Shown here: positions 8,677-23,964 of the stretch, piece after piece
Layout: each line of letters starts with the position of its first letter
How positions within the stretch are numbered: position 1 is the stretch's first letter
Origin: Zeimonas sp050187175
Lineage (GTDB): Bacteria; Pseudomonadota; Gammaproteobacteria; Burkholderiales; Burkholderiaceae_E
Assembly (NCBI GenBank): GCA_050187175.1
Contig: JBFWXS010000022.1
Span: 1-64,000, forward strand
Direction of reading: 5' to 3'
DNA: 64,000 nt
Notes under the pieces: model-generated
Databases searched by the model: none
What the model was told of the DNA's origin: nothing
What the model saw: only the letters and a program-made list of their open reading frames with translations
Translations under genes and position numbers: made by a program

Positions 8677-10002
8677 ATGACGCTACGCCCGCAACAACCG
8701 AAGACGCCCTACAGCGCGTACAGCTTCAGAGAGGTTCCGCCGGAAGATGCCGAGCTGACCCACGTCGGCCCGGGCACGCCCTGCGGTGAATGGATGCGCC
8801 GCTTCTGGAATCCGGTGGCCTACTCGCACGAGATCACCGACCTGCCGTTCAAGGTCCGCATCCTCGGCGAGGATCTCGTGCTGTTCCGCGACGGCACCGG
8901 CCGGCTGGGCCTGCTGCAGGCGCACTGCTGTCACCGCGGCACGTCGCTGGAGTTCGGCATCGTCGCCGAGCGCGGCCTCCGCTGCTGCTATCACGGCTGG
9001 CTGTTCGACGTGGACGGAACGATCCTGGAAATGCCCGGCGAACCCGCGCAGGCGGCGGCCGGCAAGGCCGCCATCTATCAGGGCGCGTATCCGGTGCACG
9101 AGCACCAAGGCGTGGTCTTCGCTTACCTGGGCCCGCCCGAGAAGAAGCCGTCCTTCCCGATGTACGACTGGTGGGGCTGGGAAGGCGACTCCGTCGTGCC
9201 GGGCACGCGCCACTACTTCCCGTGCAACTGGCTGCAGGTGAAGGAGAACGCGATGGATCCCGCGCATCTGTCCTTCCTGCACACGATCAGCAGCGGCCGC
9301 CAGTTCTCGCCTGCGTTCGGCAAGCTGCCCGAGGTCGAGTACATCGAGACGCCGAACGGCATGGCCTACGTGACGAGCCGCAGGATCGGCGACAACGTCT
9401 GGGTGCGCATGACCGAATTCCTTTACCCGAACATCCATCAGGTGCCGACGCTGCTCGAGGACGGAACGGTGCCGCACCCGCCCGGCTTTCCGCGCACCTC
9501 GATCTGGTCGGTGCCGGTGGACGACGTCAATACCGTGGTCCTGCCCATCCTGCACGTGCGCGCGGGCGACCCCGCCCCGGTCGGCCTGCCGTTCGGCCAG
9601 GACGCATCGCGCTCCTATGAAGAGCGGCAGCGCCAGCCCGGCGACTATGACGCGCAGATCGGGCAGCGGCCGATCGCTCGCCACGCGCTGGAGAACCTGC
9701 GCACGACGGATGTCGGCGTGGTGATGCTGCGCCGGCTGATCCGGAGCCAGATCCAGGCCGTGCAGAACGGCCAGGACCCCAAAGGCGTCTGGTGGGACGA
9801 CCGCGGCTTCGAGCCGACCTGCGCGAACGATACCGTCATCTACGCGCCCGCTGCGCCGACCGCCGATGAAGACCGCGAGCTGATGCGCAGTCTGGGCCGC
9901 AAGGTCGCCGACGAGATCCGCCGCGATCCGACGCGGCATTTCCATTCCAGGTGGACCAATAGCGACAAGTACGAGACGGCGGCTGCCCTCACCCGCCCGT
10001 AA
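8677..10002 (+). CDS. Rieske non-haem iron oxygenase, alpha subunit
   Basis: A 441-residue oxygenase component. The Rieske [2Fe-2S] ligands are C84-x-H86 and C103-x2-H106 (in HCCHRG and CCYHGW). The mononuclear iron site includes H197 and H202 in DPAHLSFLH. The size and layout fit phthalate/phenoxybenzoate dioxygenase or vanillate O-demethylase type enzymes that work as homo-oligomers without a beta subunit. The reductase is not encoded next to it. The last 14 bases overlap the convergent hslR gene. It likely performs ring hydroxylation or O-demethylation to give a catechol for the extradiol dioxygenase. Confidence 0.92.
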   Translation: MTLRPQQPKTPYSAYSFREVPPEDAELTHVGPGTPCGEWMRRFWNPVAYSHEITDLPFKVRILGEDLVLFRDGTGRLGLLQAHCCHRGTSLEFGIVAERGLRCCYHGWLFDVDGTILEMPGEPAQAAAGKAAIYQGAYPVHEHQGVVFAYLGPPEKKPSFPMYDWWGWEGDSVVPGTRHYFPCNWLQVKENAMDPAHLSFLHTISSGRQFSPAFGKLPEVEYIETPNGMAYVTSRRIGDNVWVRMTEFLYPNIHQVPTLLEDGTVPHPPGFPRTSIWSVPVDDVNTVVLPILHVRAGDPAPVGLPFGQDASRSYEERQRQPGDYDAQIGQRPIARHALENLRTTDVGVVMLRRLIRSQIQAVQNGQDPKGVWWDDRGFEPTCANDTVIYAPAAPTADEDRELMRSLGRKVADEIRRDPTRHFHSRWTNSDKYETAAALTRP

Positions 10003-10390
10003 ATCGATCCAGCTTCCGCCGATCCCGCTTCGTCGGCCGCCCGCTGTCGATCGCCAGCGCCGGATCGGCGGTCAGCCGCCGCGCCTGCTGCCGCGCGGCC
10101 CGCCGCTGCTGCGACTCGGCGCTTTCCTGATACAGCTGCTGCGCGACGCTGGCCGGGCCGCGCTGCTCGAACAGCGCGAGCACGCGGATCTCGAGCTCGT
10201 CGTCGCCGGCGCGCAGCCGGATCTGGTCGCCCACGCGGACCGGACGCGACAGCTTCACGCGCTGGCCGTGCACCTGCACGTGGCCGGCGTCGATCGCCTG
10301 CTGCGCCAGGCTGCGCGTCTTGAAGAAGCGCGCGGCCCACAGCCATTTGTCGATACGCACGCCGGCGCCGGGAGTTTGAGGGTCTGACAT
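9989..10390 (-). CDS. hslR: Heat-shock protein Hsp15, S4-domain RNA-binding protein
   Basis: A protein of 133 residues. The S4 RNA-binding domain spans roughly residues 9-70 (IDKWLWAARFFKTRSLAQQA, VQVHGQRVKLSRPVRVGD), followed by a basic tail ending in RPTKRDRRKLDRFTGG. This matches Hsp15, which binds free 50S subunits carrying stalled nascent chains and helps recycle them. ATG at 10390 was chosen; an in-frame TTG at 10411 would add seven residues. Its 3' end overlaps the end of the Rieske gene on the other strand by 14 bp. Confidence 0.88.
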   Translation of the reverse strand: MSDPQTPGAGVRIDKWLWAARFFKTRSLAQQAIDAGHVQVHGQRVKLSRPVRVGDQIRLRAGDDELEIRVLALFEQRGPASVAQQLYQESAESQQRRAARQQARRLTADPALAIDSGRPTKRDRRKLDRFTGG

Positions 10391-10459
10391 CGTCGGAAGC
10401 GGACTTTTCAATTATCGTAGTGTGCCGCGAACGGCCGGCGCGATGAAGAGACCGCAACG

Positions 10460-10933
10460 ATGAGCAGCATTCCTTTCAAGCAGCGTTATTTCGAGGACTA
10501 CCGTGCCGGCGAGGTGGCCGAATTCGGCGACTACCTGGTCACCGAGCAGGAGATCATCGACTTCGCCCGCCGCTACGATCCGCAGCCGTTCCATGTGGAC
10601 CCGGAAGCGGCGCGGCATTCGATCTACGGCGGGCTGATCGCCAGCGGCTGGCTCTCCGGCTCGATCCTGATGCGCATGCTGGTCGACAACTACGTGTCGC
10701 CGCTTTCCAGCATGGGCTCGCCCGGCATCGACGAGCTGCGCTGGCTCAAGCCGGTGCGCCCCGGCGACCGGCTGCGCATGCGTATCTGCATCATCGAGAC
10801 GCGGCGCTCGCAGAGCAAGCCCGATCGCGGCGTGGTGCGCGCGCGGCAGGAGCTGCTGAACCAGGACGGTGACACGGTAATGACCATCGTGACGCTGGGC
10901 ATGTACCAGTGCCGTCATCCCGAGGCGCCGTAG
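10460..10933 (+). CDS. MaoC-like (R)-specific enoyl-CoA hydratase / dehydratase
   Basis: A 157-residue hot-dog-fold protein. The segment FARRYDPQPFHVDPEAA holds the Asp and His expected in the hydratase active site, and IYGGLIASGWLSGSILMR follows as the usual central helix. It belongs to the MaoC family, which hydrates trans-2-enoyl-CoA in fatty-acid or polyhydroxyalkanoate metabolism. It is divergent from hslR and convergent with the amidase gene 4 bp downstream. The exact substrate is unknown. Confidence 0.88.
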   Translation: MSSIPFKQRYFEDYRAGEVAEFGDYLVTEQEIIDFARRYDPQPFHVDPEAARHSIYGGLIASGWLSGSILMRMLVDNYVSPLSSMGSPGIDELRWLKPVRPGDRLRMRICIIETRRSQSKPDRGVVRARQELLNQDGDTVMTIVTLGMYQCRHPEAP

Positions 10934-10937
10934 CACG

Positions 10938-12332
10938 TCACGGCGTCGGCCACGGCCGCTGCGGCGGCCGCAGCTGCTCGATCAGCCGCGCCAGCCGCAG
11001 CACGCCGGCGTCGTCGAAGCGCTGGCCGATCAGCTGCACGCCGATAGGCAGACCGTCCGCGCTGTAGCTCCAGTTCAGCGACGCGGCCGGCTGCTCGCTC
11101 ATGTTGTAGGCCACCGTGAACGCGATATGCGGCAAGGCATTGCGCGGATCGTTGCCCGGGCACGCGTAGTCGGCCTCATAGGCGAGGATGGGCGAGACCG
11201 GCGACAGCACGAAGTCGAAGCCGCCCACGGCGCGCACCGCGGCCGCGCGCATCGCGACGACCTGCGTGTACGCCGCCATGACCTGCGCGCCGCTGAACGC
11301 ACGCGCGCGCCAGCTGCACCATTCGACGATGAAGGGCAGCACCCGCGCGCGCTGCTCGGCCGGCATCGCGGCCACGTCATTGTACGAACGGGCCTCGAAG
11401 AACATGTTCATGCCGTCGAGCATCTCGGCGTTCATGAACGAGGGCATGGGCTCGACGATCGCGCCGGCCTCGCCCAGCGCGCGCGCCGCCTGCTCGCAGG
11501 CCGCCCGCACCTCGGGATGCACCGGCAGGCCCGCGCCCATGTCGGTCAGCAGCCCGATCCGCAGTCCGCGCGGCTGCAGGCCTTCGAGCAGCCCGGCATA
11601 GTCGACCGGCTGGTACGGCAGGCTCATGAAGTCGCGCGCATCGGGCCGCACCAGCGCGTTCATCAGCAGCGCGGCGTCGCGCACGCTGCGCGTCAGCGGA
11701 CCGGCGACGCGGCCCATGTACGGCGGATCGATGGGCACGCGGCCCAGGCTGGGCTTGAGCCCGACCAGCCCGCAATGCGTCGCCGGCAGCCGGACCGAGC
11801 CGCCGATGTCGGTGCCCACGTGCAGCGGGCCATAGCCGGCCGCCGCGGCGGCCGCGGCGCCGGACGACGAGCCCGACGGGTTGCGGTCCAGCCGCCATGG
11901 ATTGCGCGTGATGCCGTGGATGGACGACAGGCCGGACGACAGCATGCCGAAGTCCGGCATGGTGGTCTTGCCGAGCAGCACGCAGCCGGCCTCGCGCACG
12001 CGCGCCGCCGGCGGCGAATCCTCGGTCTTGGGAGTGAGGTCGCCGGCGCCGGTGCCCAGCGGTGCGGGATCGCCCGCGGTGTACAGGTTCTCTTTCAGCG
12101 TCACCGGCACGCCGTCGAGCAGCGACAGCGGCTCGCCGCGGCGCCAGCGCGCCTCGGCCTCGCGCGCAGCGGCCAGCGCGGCCTCGTGCCGCACGACGTA
12201 CATCGCGTTCAGTTTGGGCTCGCAGGCGTCGACGCGTGCCAGCGCCGCGCGCGCGGCCTCGACGGGCGACAGCGAACCGTCGGCGAAGGCCGCCGACAGC
12301 TCGGCGGCGGACAGCAGATGCAGATCGGTCAA
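10938..12332 (-). CDS. Amidase, amidase-signature family
   Basis: A 464-residue enzyme with the amidase-signature triad: Lys80 in GVPVTLKEN, cis-Ser155 in NPSGSSSGAA and nucleophile Ser179 in VGTDIGGSVRLPA. The Gly/Ser-rich signature has an Ala-rich extension (GAAAAAAAGYG). The family hydrolyses amides by a Ser-cisSer-Lys mechanism; a generic acylamidase or aryl-amidase role is possible. It is not GatA, as no GatB/GatC partners are present. It is followed downstream on the other strand by maoC and preceded by gltD with 50 bp between, so it may be co-transcribed with gltBD or stand alone. Confidence 0.88.
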   Translation of the reverse strand: MTDLHLLSAAELSAAFADGSLSPVEAARAALARVDACEPKLNAMYVVRHEAALAAAREAEARWRRGEPLSLLDGVPVTLKENLYTAGDPAPLGTGAGDLTPKTEDSPPAARVREAGCVLLGKTTMPDFGMLSSGLSSIHGITRNPWRLDRNPSGSSSGAAAAAAAGYGPLHVGTDIGGSVRLPATHCGLVGLKPSLGRVPIDPPYMGRVAGPLTRSVRDAALLMNALVRPDARDFMSLPYQPVDYAGLLEGLQPRGLRIGLLTDMGAGLPVHPEVRAACEQAARALGEAGAIVEPMPSFMNAEMLDGMNMFFEARSYNDVAAMPAEQRARVLPFIVEWCSWRARAFSGAQVMAAYTQVVAMRAAAVRAVGGFDFVLSPVSPILAYEADYACPGNDPRNALPHIAFTVAYNMSEQPAASLNWSYSADGLPIGVQLIGQRFDDAGVLRLARLIEQLRPPQRPWPTP

Positions 12333-12382
12333 GGGGTCTCCTCCGGCGAATCGTCGGGGGCGCCCCTTGCGTACGCGCCGGC

Positions 12383-13870
<1,488 letters not shown>

Positions 13871-13934
13871 GTGGCTGCTCTCGTTCGCTTCGCTCTGATA
13901 TCCCGACTTCGGTCCCGACTGCGGTCCGCGCCCC

Positions 13935-18779
<4,845 letters not shown>

Positions 18780-18926
18780 GTGCCGACTCCAGACCGAGAG
18801 AAACCGCTGCCCGGCCGCCGGGTGAGCCTGTGGCCGAGCTGTCAGCGCGCACAGTTCCCCTTCGGCTCCGTTTCAGCGGTCTAAGCCCGCTTTAAGTCCG
18901 ATACATGAACCAAATTGGTGAGTACG

Positions 18927-18943
18927 CGCACGTTTTTAGTGCA
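18927..18943 (-). promoter_or_regulatory. Candidate NtrC-binding site upstream of gltB
   Basis: On the minus strand the site reads TGCACTAAAAACGTGCG, matching the dyad TGCAC-N7-GTGCA of NtrC sites at nine of ten arm positions. It lies about 150 bp upstream of the gltB start. No clear sigma-54 promoter (GG-N10-GC) was found downstream, so the site may act as a repressor or sigma-70 site, or be chance. Confidence 0.4.
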
Positions 18944-19164
18944 TCGCCCTTTCGCGAGGCCGCAGGGCATCCAGGGACGCCATCGCATCGGAGCCGCTTG
19001 CCAGGCTGGCCGGACGCGTTTCCGCGGTGCAGCGAAAGAAACGAAGTCGAACTTTGCAGTATACCCCGCCACTTCCGGCTGTCAAAGATTCTGTTCATGA
19101 CAGCTACCCGCAGGATCCATGCCGGCCGGTACGGCAATCGCCCTGCTAGCAACAGGCCCTTAAC

Positions 19165-19188
19165 TTATGAGACAAATTTGTCTCATAA
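19165..19188. promoter_or_regulatory. Perfect 24-bp palindromic operator of the RND efflux operon
   Basis: The half-site TTATGAGACAAA is followed directly by its exact reverse complement. It ends 112 bp before the start of the adaptor gene and overlaps TAAAAT at 19186-19191, a good -10 candidate. A TetR-family gene closes this operon (25413-25982), so this is probably its repressor-binding site. Such a long perfect palindrome is not expected by chance in high-GC DNA. Confidence 0.75.
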
Positions 19189-19300
19189 AATACGCGCCCT
19201 GCTAGCCGCCAGAACCCATACATCCTCGGCGCGGCCACGGCCCTGCTGCGTTTCCGGGGCTGCGGCACCGCCTTCGCCTCCATCTTCCGTCAAGTCCATC

Positions 19301-20692
19301 ATGCCTGTCACCCTCCGACGCCTTCGCCTGCCGGCCGCCTTGCTGATGGCCGCGCTCGCCCTGTCCGCCTGCAACCGCGGCGGCGACGCCCCAGCCGCCG
19401 CCGCAGGCGGCGCCCCGCCGCCGCCCGCCGTGGGCGTCGTCACGGTCAACCCGCAGGCCACACCGGTCACCGCCGAGCTGCCCGGCCGCGTCGATTCGAC
19501 GCGCATCGCCGAGGTCCGCGCCCGCGTACCGGGCGTGGTGCTGCAGCGGGTGTTCCGCGAAGGCAGCGACGTCAGGGCCGGACAGCTGCTGTTCAAGATC
19601 GATCCGCAGCCGCTGCAAGCCGAGCTCGACAGCGTGCTGGCGGCGCAGCAGCGGGCAGAGGCGGCGCTGTACCAGGCCCGCGTGGTCGCCGAGCGCTATG
19701 AGCCGCTGGTCAAGGCCAATGCGATCAGCAAGCAGGAATACGACAACGCGGTGGCGGCGCAGAAGCTGGCACAGGCCGACGTGGCCGCGGCGCAGGCCGC
19801 CGCGCAACGCGCCCGGCTGAATCTGGGCTATGCCACCGTGAACGCGCCTATCTCCGGCCGCATCGGCCGCGCGCTGGTAACCGAAGGCGCGCTGGTCGGC
19901 CAGGGCGAAGCCACGCCCATGGCGCTGATCCAGCAGTTGAACCCGATCTACGTCGACTTCACGCAGCCGGTCTCCGAACTGGCCCGGCTGCGCGCGGCCT
20001 TCGACGCCGGCAGCGTCAAGCAGCTCAGCGGCCGGCAGGCGCGCATCACGCTGCGGCTCGATGACGGATCCGAATACCCGCTGACCGGCCGGCTGCTGTT
20101 CTCCGACGTGTCGGTGGACCGCAGCACCGGACAGGTGAGCCTGCGCGCCGAGTTCCCCAACCCGCGCCAGCTGCTGCTGCCCGGCATGTACGTGCGCGTG
20201 CGGCTCGAGCAGGGCATCAACGAGACCGCGCTGCGCGTGCCGCAGCAGGCGGTGCAGCGTGCGGCCGACGGCAGCGCGAGCGTGTACGTGGTCGGCGCCA
20301 ATGGCCAGCTCGAGACGCGAACGATCAAGACCGGCTCGGCGTTCGGCGACGAATGGATCGTCACCGAGGGGCTCAAGGCGGGCGACACGGTGGTGGTCGA
20401 GGGCTTCCAGAAGATCCGGCCGGGCGCACCGGTGCAGCCGGTGCCGTGGCAGCGCGGCGGCGCGCCGGGCCAGCCCGCACCGGGCGGGCAACCGACCGGA
20501 GGACAAGCGACCGGCGGACAAGCGACCGGCGGACAGCCGGCCGGCGCGCCCGGGGGCGCCCCGGCCGCTCCGGGGACCGCCCCCGCCGAACCGGCGAGCA
20601 AGCCGGCCGAGCCCGCGGGCGCAGCCGCGCCGCCCGCCGAGCCGGCCCGGCCCGCCGCCGACGCGTCCACCGGCGGCGGCGCGAAGCGCTGA
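19301..20692 (+). CDS. RND efflux periplasmic adaptor, membrane-fusion lipoprotein (AcrA/MexA family)
   Basis: A 463-residue protein. The signal peptide ends in a lipobox LSAC with the lipid-bearing Cys at 24. Lipoyl/hairpin segments follow (ITV-type strands, VAAAQAAAQRARLNLGYATV) and then the beta-barrel (APISGRIGRALVTEGALVGQ). It bridges the inner-membrane pump and the outer-membrane channel. The ATG at 19301 is chosen since it begins the signal peptide. The last 80 or so residues are a Pro/Ala/Gly-rich tail built partly from GGQATGGQ-type repeats, longer than in AcrA. It is the first gene of an adaptor-pump-channel-TetR operon, 36 bp before the pump gene. Confidence 0.93.
   Translation: MPVTLRRLRLPAALLMAALALSACNRGGDAPAAAAGGAPPPPAVGVVTVNPQATPVTAELPGRVDSTRIAEVRARVPGVVLQRVFREGSDVRAGQLLFKIDPQPLQAELDSVLAAQQRAEAALYQARVVAERYEPLVKANAISKQEYDNAVAAQKLAQADVAAAQAAAQRARLNLGYATVNAPISGRIGRALVTEGALVGQGEATPMALIQQLNPIYVDFTQPVSELARLRAAFDAGSVKQLSGRQARITLRLDDGSEYPLTGRLLFSDVSVDRSTGQVSLRAEFPNPRQLLLPGMYVRVRLEQGINETALRVPQQAVQRAADGSASVYVVGANGQLETRTIKTGSAFGDEWIVTEGLKAGDTVVVEGFQKIRPGAPVQPVPWQRGGAPGQPAPGGQPTGGQATGGQATGGQPAGAPGGAPAAPGTAPAEPASKPAEPAGAAAPPAEPARPAADASTGGGAKR
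20486..20545. repeat. Four 15-bp tandem repeats in adaptor C-terminal tail
   Basis: The unit GGACAAGCGACCGGC occurs twice exactly (20501-20515 and 20516-20530), flanked by one diverged copy on each side, and encodes GQATG repeats. Confidence 0.92.
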
Positions 20693-20728
20693 CGCGGCGA
20701 CGCCCCGAACTCCCACGAAGGCTCCGAC

Positions 20729-23700
20729 ATGCCTCAGTTCTTCATCGACCGGCCGATCTTTGCCTGGGTGGTGGCGCTGTTCATCATCCTGGCCGGCCTG
20801 CTCGCCATCCCCAACCTGCCGGTCTCGCAGTACCCGTCGGTGGCGCCGCCCAGCGTCTCGATCTCGGCCACCTATCCCGGCGCCTCCGCGCAGACCGTCG
20901 ACCAGGCCGTCACCAGCCTGATCGAGCAGGAGCTGAACGGCGCCAAGGGCCTGCTGTACTTCGAGTCGCAGAGCAACTCGTACGGCCGCGCCGAGATCAC
21001 CGCCACCTTCGCGCCGGGCACCGACCCCGACCTGGCGATGGTCGACGTGCAGAACCGCATCAAGAAGGCCGAGTCGCGGCTGCCGCAGTCGGTGATGCAG
21101 ATGGGCCTGCAAGTGGAGAAGGCCAGCAGCAACTTCCTGCTGGTCGCCACGCTGTCGTCCAAGGACGGCCGGCTGGACCAGATCGCACTGGCCGACTACA
21201 TCACGCGCAACATCATCAACGAGATCCGCCGCGTCCCCGGCGTCGGCAAGGCCGAGCTGTATGCCGCGCAGCGAGCGATGCGGGTCTGGATCGATCCGGC
21301 CAAGCTGGTCGGCTACGGGCTGACCACTGCCGAGGTGAACAGCGCCATTGCCGGCCAGAACGCGCAGGTGCCGGCCGGCCAGCTCGGCGACCAGCCGGCC
21401 AGCAGCACGCAGCAGATCAGCGCATCGATCGTGGTGCGCGGCCTGCTGGCCACGCCGGACGAATTCGGCGACATCGTGCTGCGCGCGAACCCGGACGGTT
21501 CCAGCGTGCGGCTGCGCGACGTCGCGCGCATCGAGGTCGGCGCCGAGACCTATCAGTTCGGCTCGCGGCTGAACGGCCAGGAGAGCGCCGCGGTGGCGGT
21601 GCAGCTGGCGCCGGGCGCCAATGCGCTGGCCACGGCCACGCAGGTACGCGCCAAGCTGGAGGAGCTGTCGCGCTACTTCCCGGCCGGCGTCAGCTATGCC
21701 GTTCCGTACGACACCGCGCCCTTCGTCAAGGTATCGATCGAGCAGGTCGTCTACACGCTGCTCGAAGCGATGGCGCTGGTCTTCCTGGTGATGCTGCTGT
21801 TCCTGCAGAACCTGCGCTACACGCTGATCCCGGCGATCGTGGTGCCGATCGCACTGATGGGCACCTTCGGACTCATGTTCGCGGCCGGCTTCTCGATCAA
21901 CGTGCTGACCATGTTCGGCATGGTGCTGGCCATCGGCATCCTGGTCGACGATGCGATCGTGGTGGTGGAGAACGTCGAGCGCATCATGGCGACCGAAGGC
22001 CTGCCGCCCAAGGAAGCGACGCGCAAGGCGATGGGACAGATCACCGGCGCGATCGTCGGTATCACGCTGGTGCTGGCCGCGGTGTTCCTGCCGCTGGCCT
22101 TCATGTCGGGCTCGGTCGGCATCATCTACCGGCAGTTCTCGCTGTCGATGGCCGCGTCCATCCTGTTCTCCGGCTTCCTCGCCCTGTCGCTGACGCCGGC
22201 GCTGTGCGCGACGCTGCTCAAGCCGATTCCGCCCGGGCACCACGCCGAGAAGCCCGGCTTCTTCGGCTGGTTCAACCGCGGCTTCACGCGCACCAGCGAC
22301 CGCTATCAGGGCTGGGTCGCGCGCATGGTGCGCAAGGCCGGCCGCTACATGATCGTCTACGCGGCCATCCTGGTGGCGCTGGGCGTCATGTACTCGCGGC
22401 TGCCGTCGTCGTTCCTGCCGGTGGAGGACCAGGGCTTCGTCATCACCGACGTGCAGCTGCCGCCGGGCGCGACGCTGAACCGCACGCGCGAAGCGGTTGC
22501 GCAGATGGAGAAGCACTTCCTGTCGCGGCCCTCGGTCGAGACGGTGGTCTCGATCACCGGCTTCAGCTTCTCGGGCATGGGGCAGAACGCCGCGCTCGCG
22601 TTCACGGTGTTCAAGGACTGGTCGCAGCGCGGCCCCGAGGAGTCGGCGCAGGCCGAAGCCAACCGGGCCAATGGCGCCTTCTTCATGGGCGTGCGCGATG
22701 CGCAGATGTTCAGTCTCGTGCCGCCCGCGATTCCCGAGCTGGGCACCGCCAGCGGCTTCTCGTTCCGGCTGCAGGATCGCGGTGGCGTCGGCCACGAAGC
22801 GCTGCTCGCCGCGCGCAACCAGCTGCTGGCCGAGGTGGCGAAAAGCCCGATCATCGCCTATGCGCGCGTCGAAGGGCTGGAGGACGCGCCGCAGCTGGAG
22901 CTGAACATCGACCGGCAGAAGGCCAGCGCGCTCGGCGTGCCGTTCTCGAATATCGCCGCCACGCTGGGCACGGCGCTCGGCTCGTCGGTAGTCAACGACT
23001 TCGCCAACGTCGGGCGCATGCAGCGCGTCATCGTGCAGGCCGACGTCGCCAGCCGCATGAAGCCGGAGGATCTGCTGACGCTGAACGTGGCCAATGCGCG
23101 CGGCGGTCTGGTGCCGCTGTCGTCGTTCGCCACGACTTCGTGGCGGACCGGTGCGGTGCAGCTGAACCGCTATAACGGCTACCCGACGGTCAAGCTTTCC
23201 GGCGACGCCAAGCCCGGCTTCAGCACCGGCCAGGCGATGGCCGAGATGGAGCGGCTGGTGGGCCAGCTGCCGGCCGGCATCGGCTACGACTGGACCGGCC
23301 AGTCGCTGCAGGAACGGCTGTCGGGCGCGCAGGCGCCGATCCTGCTCGGGCTGGCGATCCTGGTCGTGTTCCTGGTGCTGGCCGCGCTGTACGAGAGCTG
23401 GTCGATTCCGCTGTCGGTGATCCTGGTGGTGCCGCTCGGCGTGATCGGCTCGGTGCTGGCCGTGACGCTGCGCGGCATGCCCGACGACGTGTTCTTCAAG
23501 GTCGGCTTGATCACGATCATCGGCTTGTCCGCCAAGAATGCGATCCTGATCGTCGAGTTCGCCAAGGATCTGTACGCCGAGGGCAAGAGCGCCGTCGACG
23601 CCACGGTGGAAGCGGCGCGGCTGCGCTTCCGGCCCATCCTGATGACCTCGCTGGCCTTCATTCTCGGCGTGCTGCCGCTGGCGATCGCCAGCGGCGCCAG

Positions 23701-23863
23701 CTCCGCCAGCCAGCAGGCGATCGGCACCGGCGTCATGGGCGGCATGATCACCGCCACCATCCTGGCCGTGTTCCTGGTGCCGGTGTTCTTCGTCGTCGTG
23801 CTCAAGCTGTTCGGCCGCCGCCGTGCCGACAGCGAGCCGGTTGCCGCGAAACCGTCGGTATGA
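20729..23863 (+). CDS. RND multidrug efflux pump, HAE1 family (AcrB/MexB-like)
   Basis: A full-length 1044-residue proton-driven exporter. The N-terminus MPQFFIDRPIFAWVVALFII is typical, and the proton-relay pair Asp407-Asp408 is in GILVDDAIVVVENVER on TM4. Two large periplasmic loops lie between TM1-2 and TM7-8, and twelve membrane segments are visible. It works as a trimer with the adaptor and the outer-membrane factor encoded on either side. AAGG before the ATG serves as the ribosome binding site. The stop overlaps the next start (ATGA). Confidence 0.96.
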   Translation: MPQFFIDRPIFAWVVALFIILAGLLAIPNLPVSQYPSVAPPSVSISATYPGASAQTVDQAVTSLIEQELNGAKGLLYFESQSNSYGRAEITATFAPGTDPDLAMVDVQNRIKKAESRLPQSVMQMGLQVEKASSNFLLVATLSSKDGRLDQIALADYITRNIINEIRRVPGVGKAELYAAQRAMRVWIDPAKLVGYGLTTAEVNSAIAGQNAQVPAGQLGDQPASSTQQISASIVVRGLLATPDEFGDIVLRANPDGSSVRLRDVARIEVGAETYQFGSRLNGQESAAVAVQLAPGANALATATQVRAKLEELSRYFPAGVSYAVPYDTAPFVKVSIEQVVYTLLEAMALVFLVMLLFLQNLRYTLIPAIVVPIALMGTFGLMFAAGFSINVLTMFGMVLAIGILVDDAIVVVENVERIMATEGLPPKEATRKAMGQITGAIVGITLVLAAVFLPLAFMSGSVGIIYRQFSLSMAASILFSGFLALSLTPALCATLLKPIPPGHHAEKPGFFGWFNRGFTRTSDRYQGWVARMVRKAGRYMIVYAAILVALGVMYSRLPSSFLPVEDQGFVITDVQLPPGATLNRTREAVAQMEKHFLSRPSVETVVSITGFSFSGMGQNAALAFTVFKDWSQRGPEESAQAEANRANGAFFMGVRDAQMFSLVPPAIPELGTASGFSFRLQDRGGVGHEALLAARNQLLAEVAKSPIIAYARVEGLEDAPQLELNIDRQKASALGVPFSNIAATLGTALGSSVVNDFANVGRMQRVIVQADVASRMKPEDLLTLNVANARGGLVPLSSFATTSWRTGAVQLNRYNGYPTVKLSGDAKPGFSTGQAMAEMERLVGQLPAGIGYDWTGQSLQERLSGAQAPILLGLAILVVFLVLAALYESWSIPLSVILVVPLGVIGSVLAVTLRGMPDDVFFKVGLITIIGLSAKNAILIVEFAKDLYAEGKSAVDATVEAARLRFRPILMTSLAFILGVLPLAIASGASSASQQAIGTGVMGGMITATILAVFLVPVFFVVVLKLFGRRRADSEPVAAKPSV

Positions 23864-23964
23864 ACCTTGCCGCCCGTATCAGCTTTGTCGTCCGTATGAG
23901 CTTTGCCGTCCGCAAGAGCCTTGCAGCCCCTATCAGCCCAGCCGTCCGCATGAGCGCAGCAATG
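23860..23964. repeat. Five 18-bp degenerate tandem repeats at the start of the outer-membrane factor gene
   Basis: Units CGTATCAGCTTTGTCGTC, CGTATGAGCTTTGCCGTC, CGCAAGAGCCTTGCAGCC, CCTATCAGCCCAGCCGTC and CGCATGAGCGCAGCAATG run from 23875 to 23964, preceded by a partial unit. They encode R-(I/M)-S-(F/A)-(V/A)-V-like hexapeptides upstream of the likely real signal peptide. Confidence 0.9.

Larger units (their letters stand above)
18780..19300. promoter_or_regulatory. Divergent gltB / RND-efflux intergenic region
   Basis: This 521-bp region has no convincing gene; short open frames on both strands lack start context. It holds an NtrC-like site at 18927-18943 on the gltB side and a perfect 24-bp palindrome at 19165-19188 on the efflux side. 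A second small palindrome, ACCAA-A-TTGGT, is at 18909-18919. Confidence 0.6.

Noticed and set aside
20872..21162. Antisense small genes within the RND pump and other core genes
   Set aside because: They have no start context or family-like features and lie wholly inside well-supported genes.
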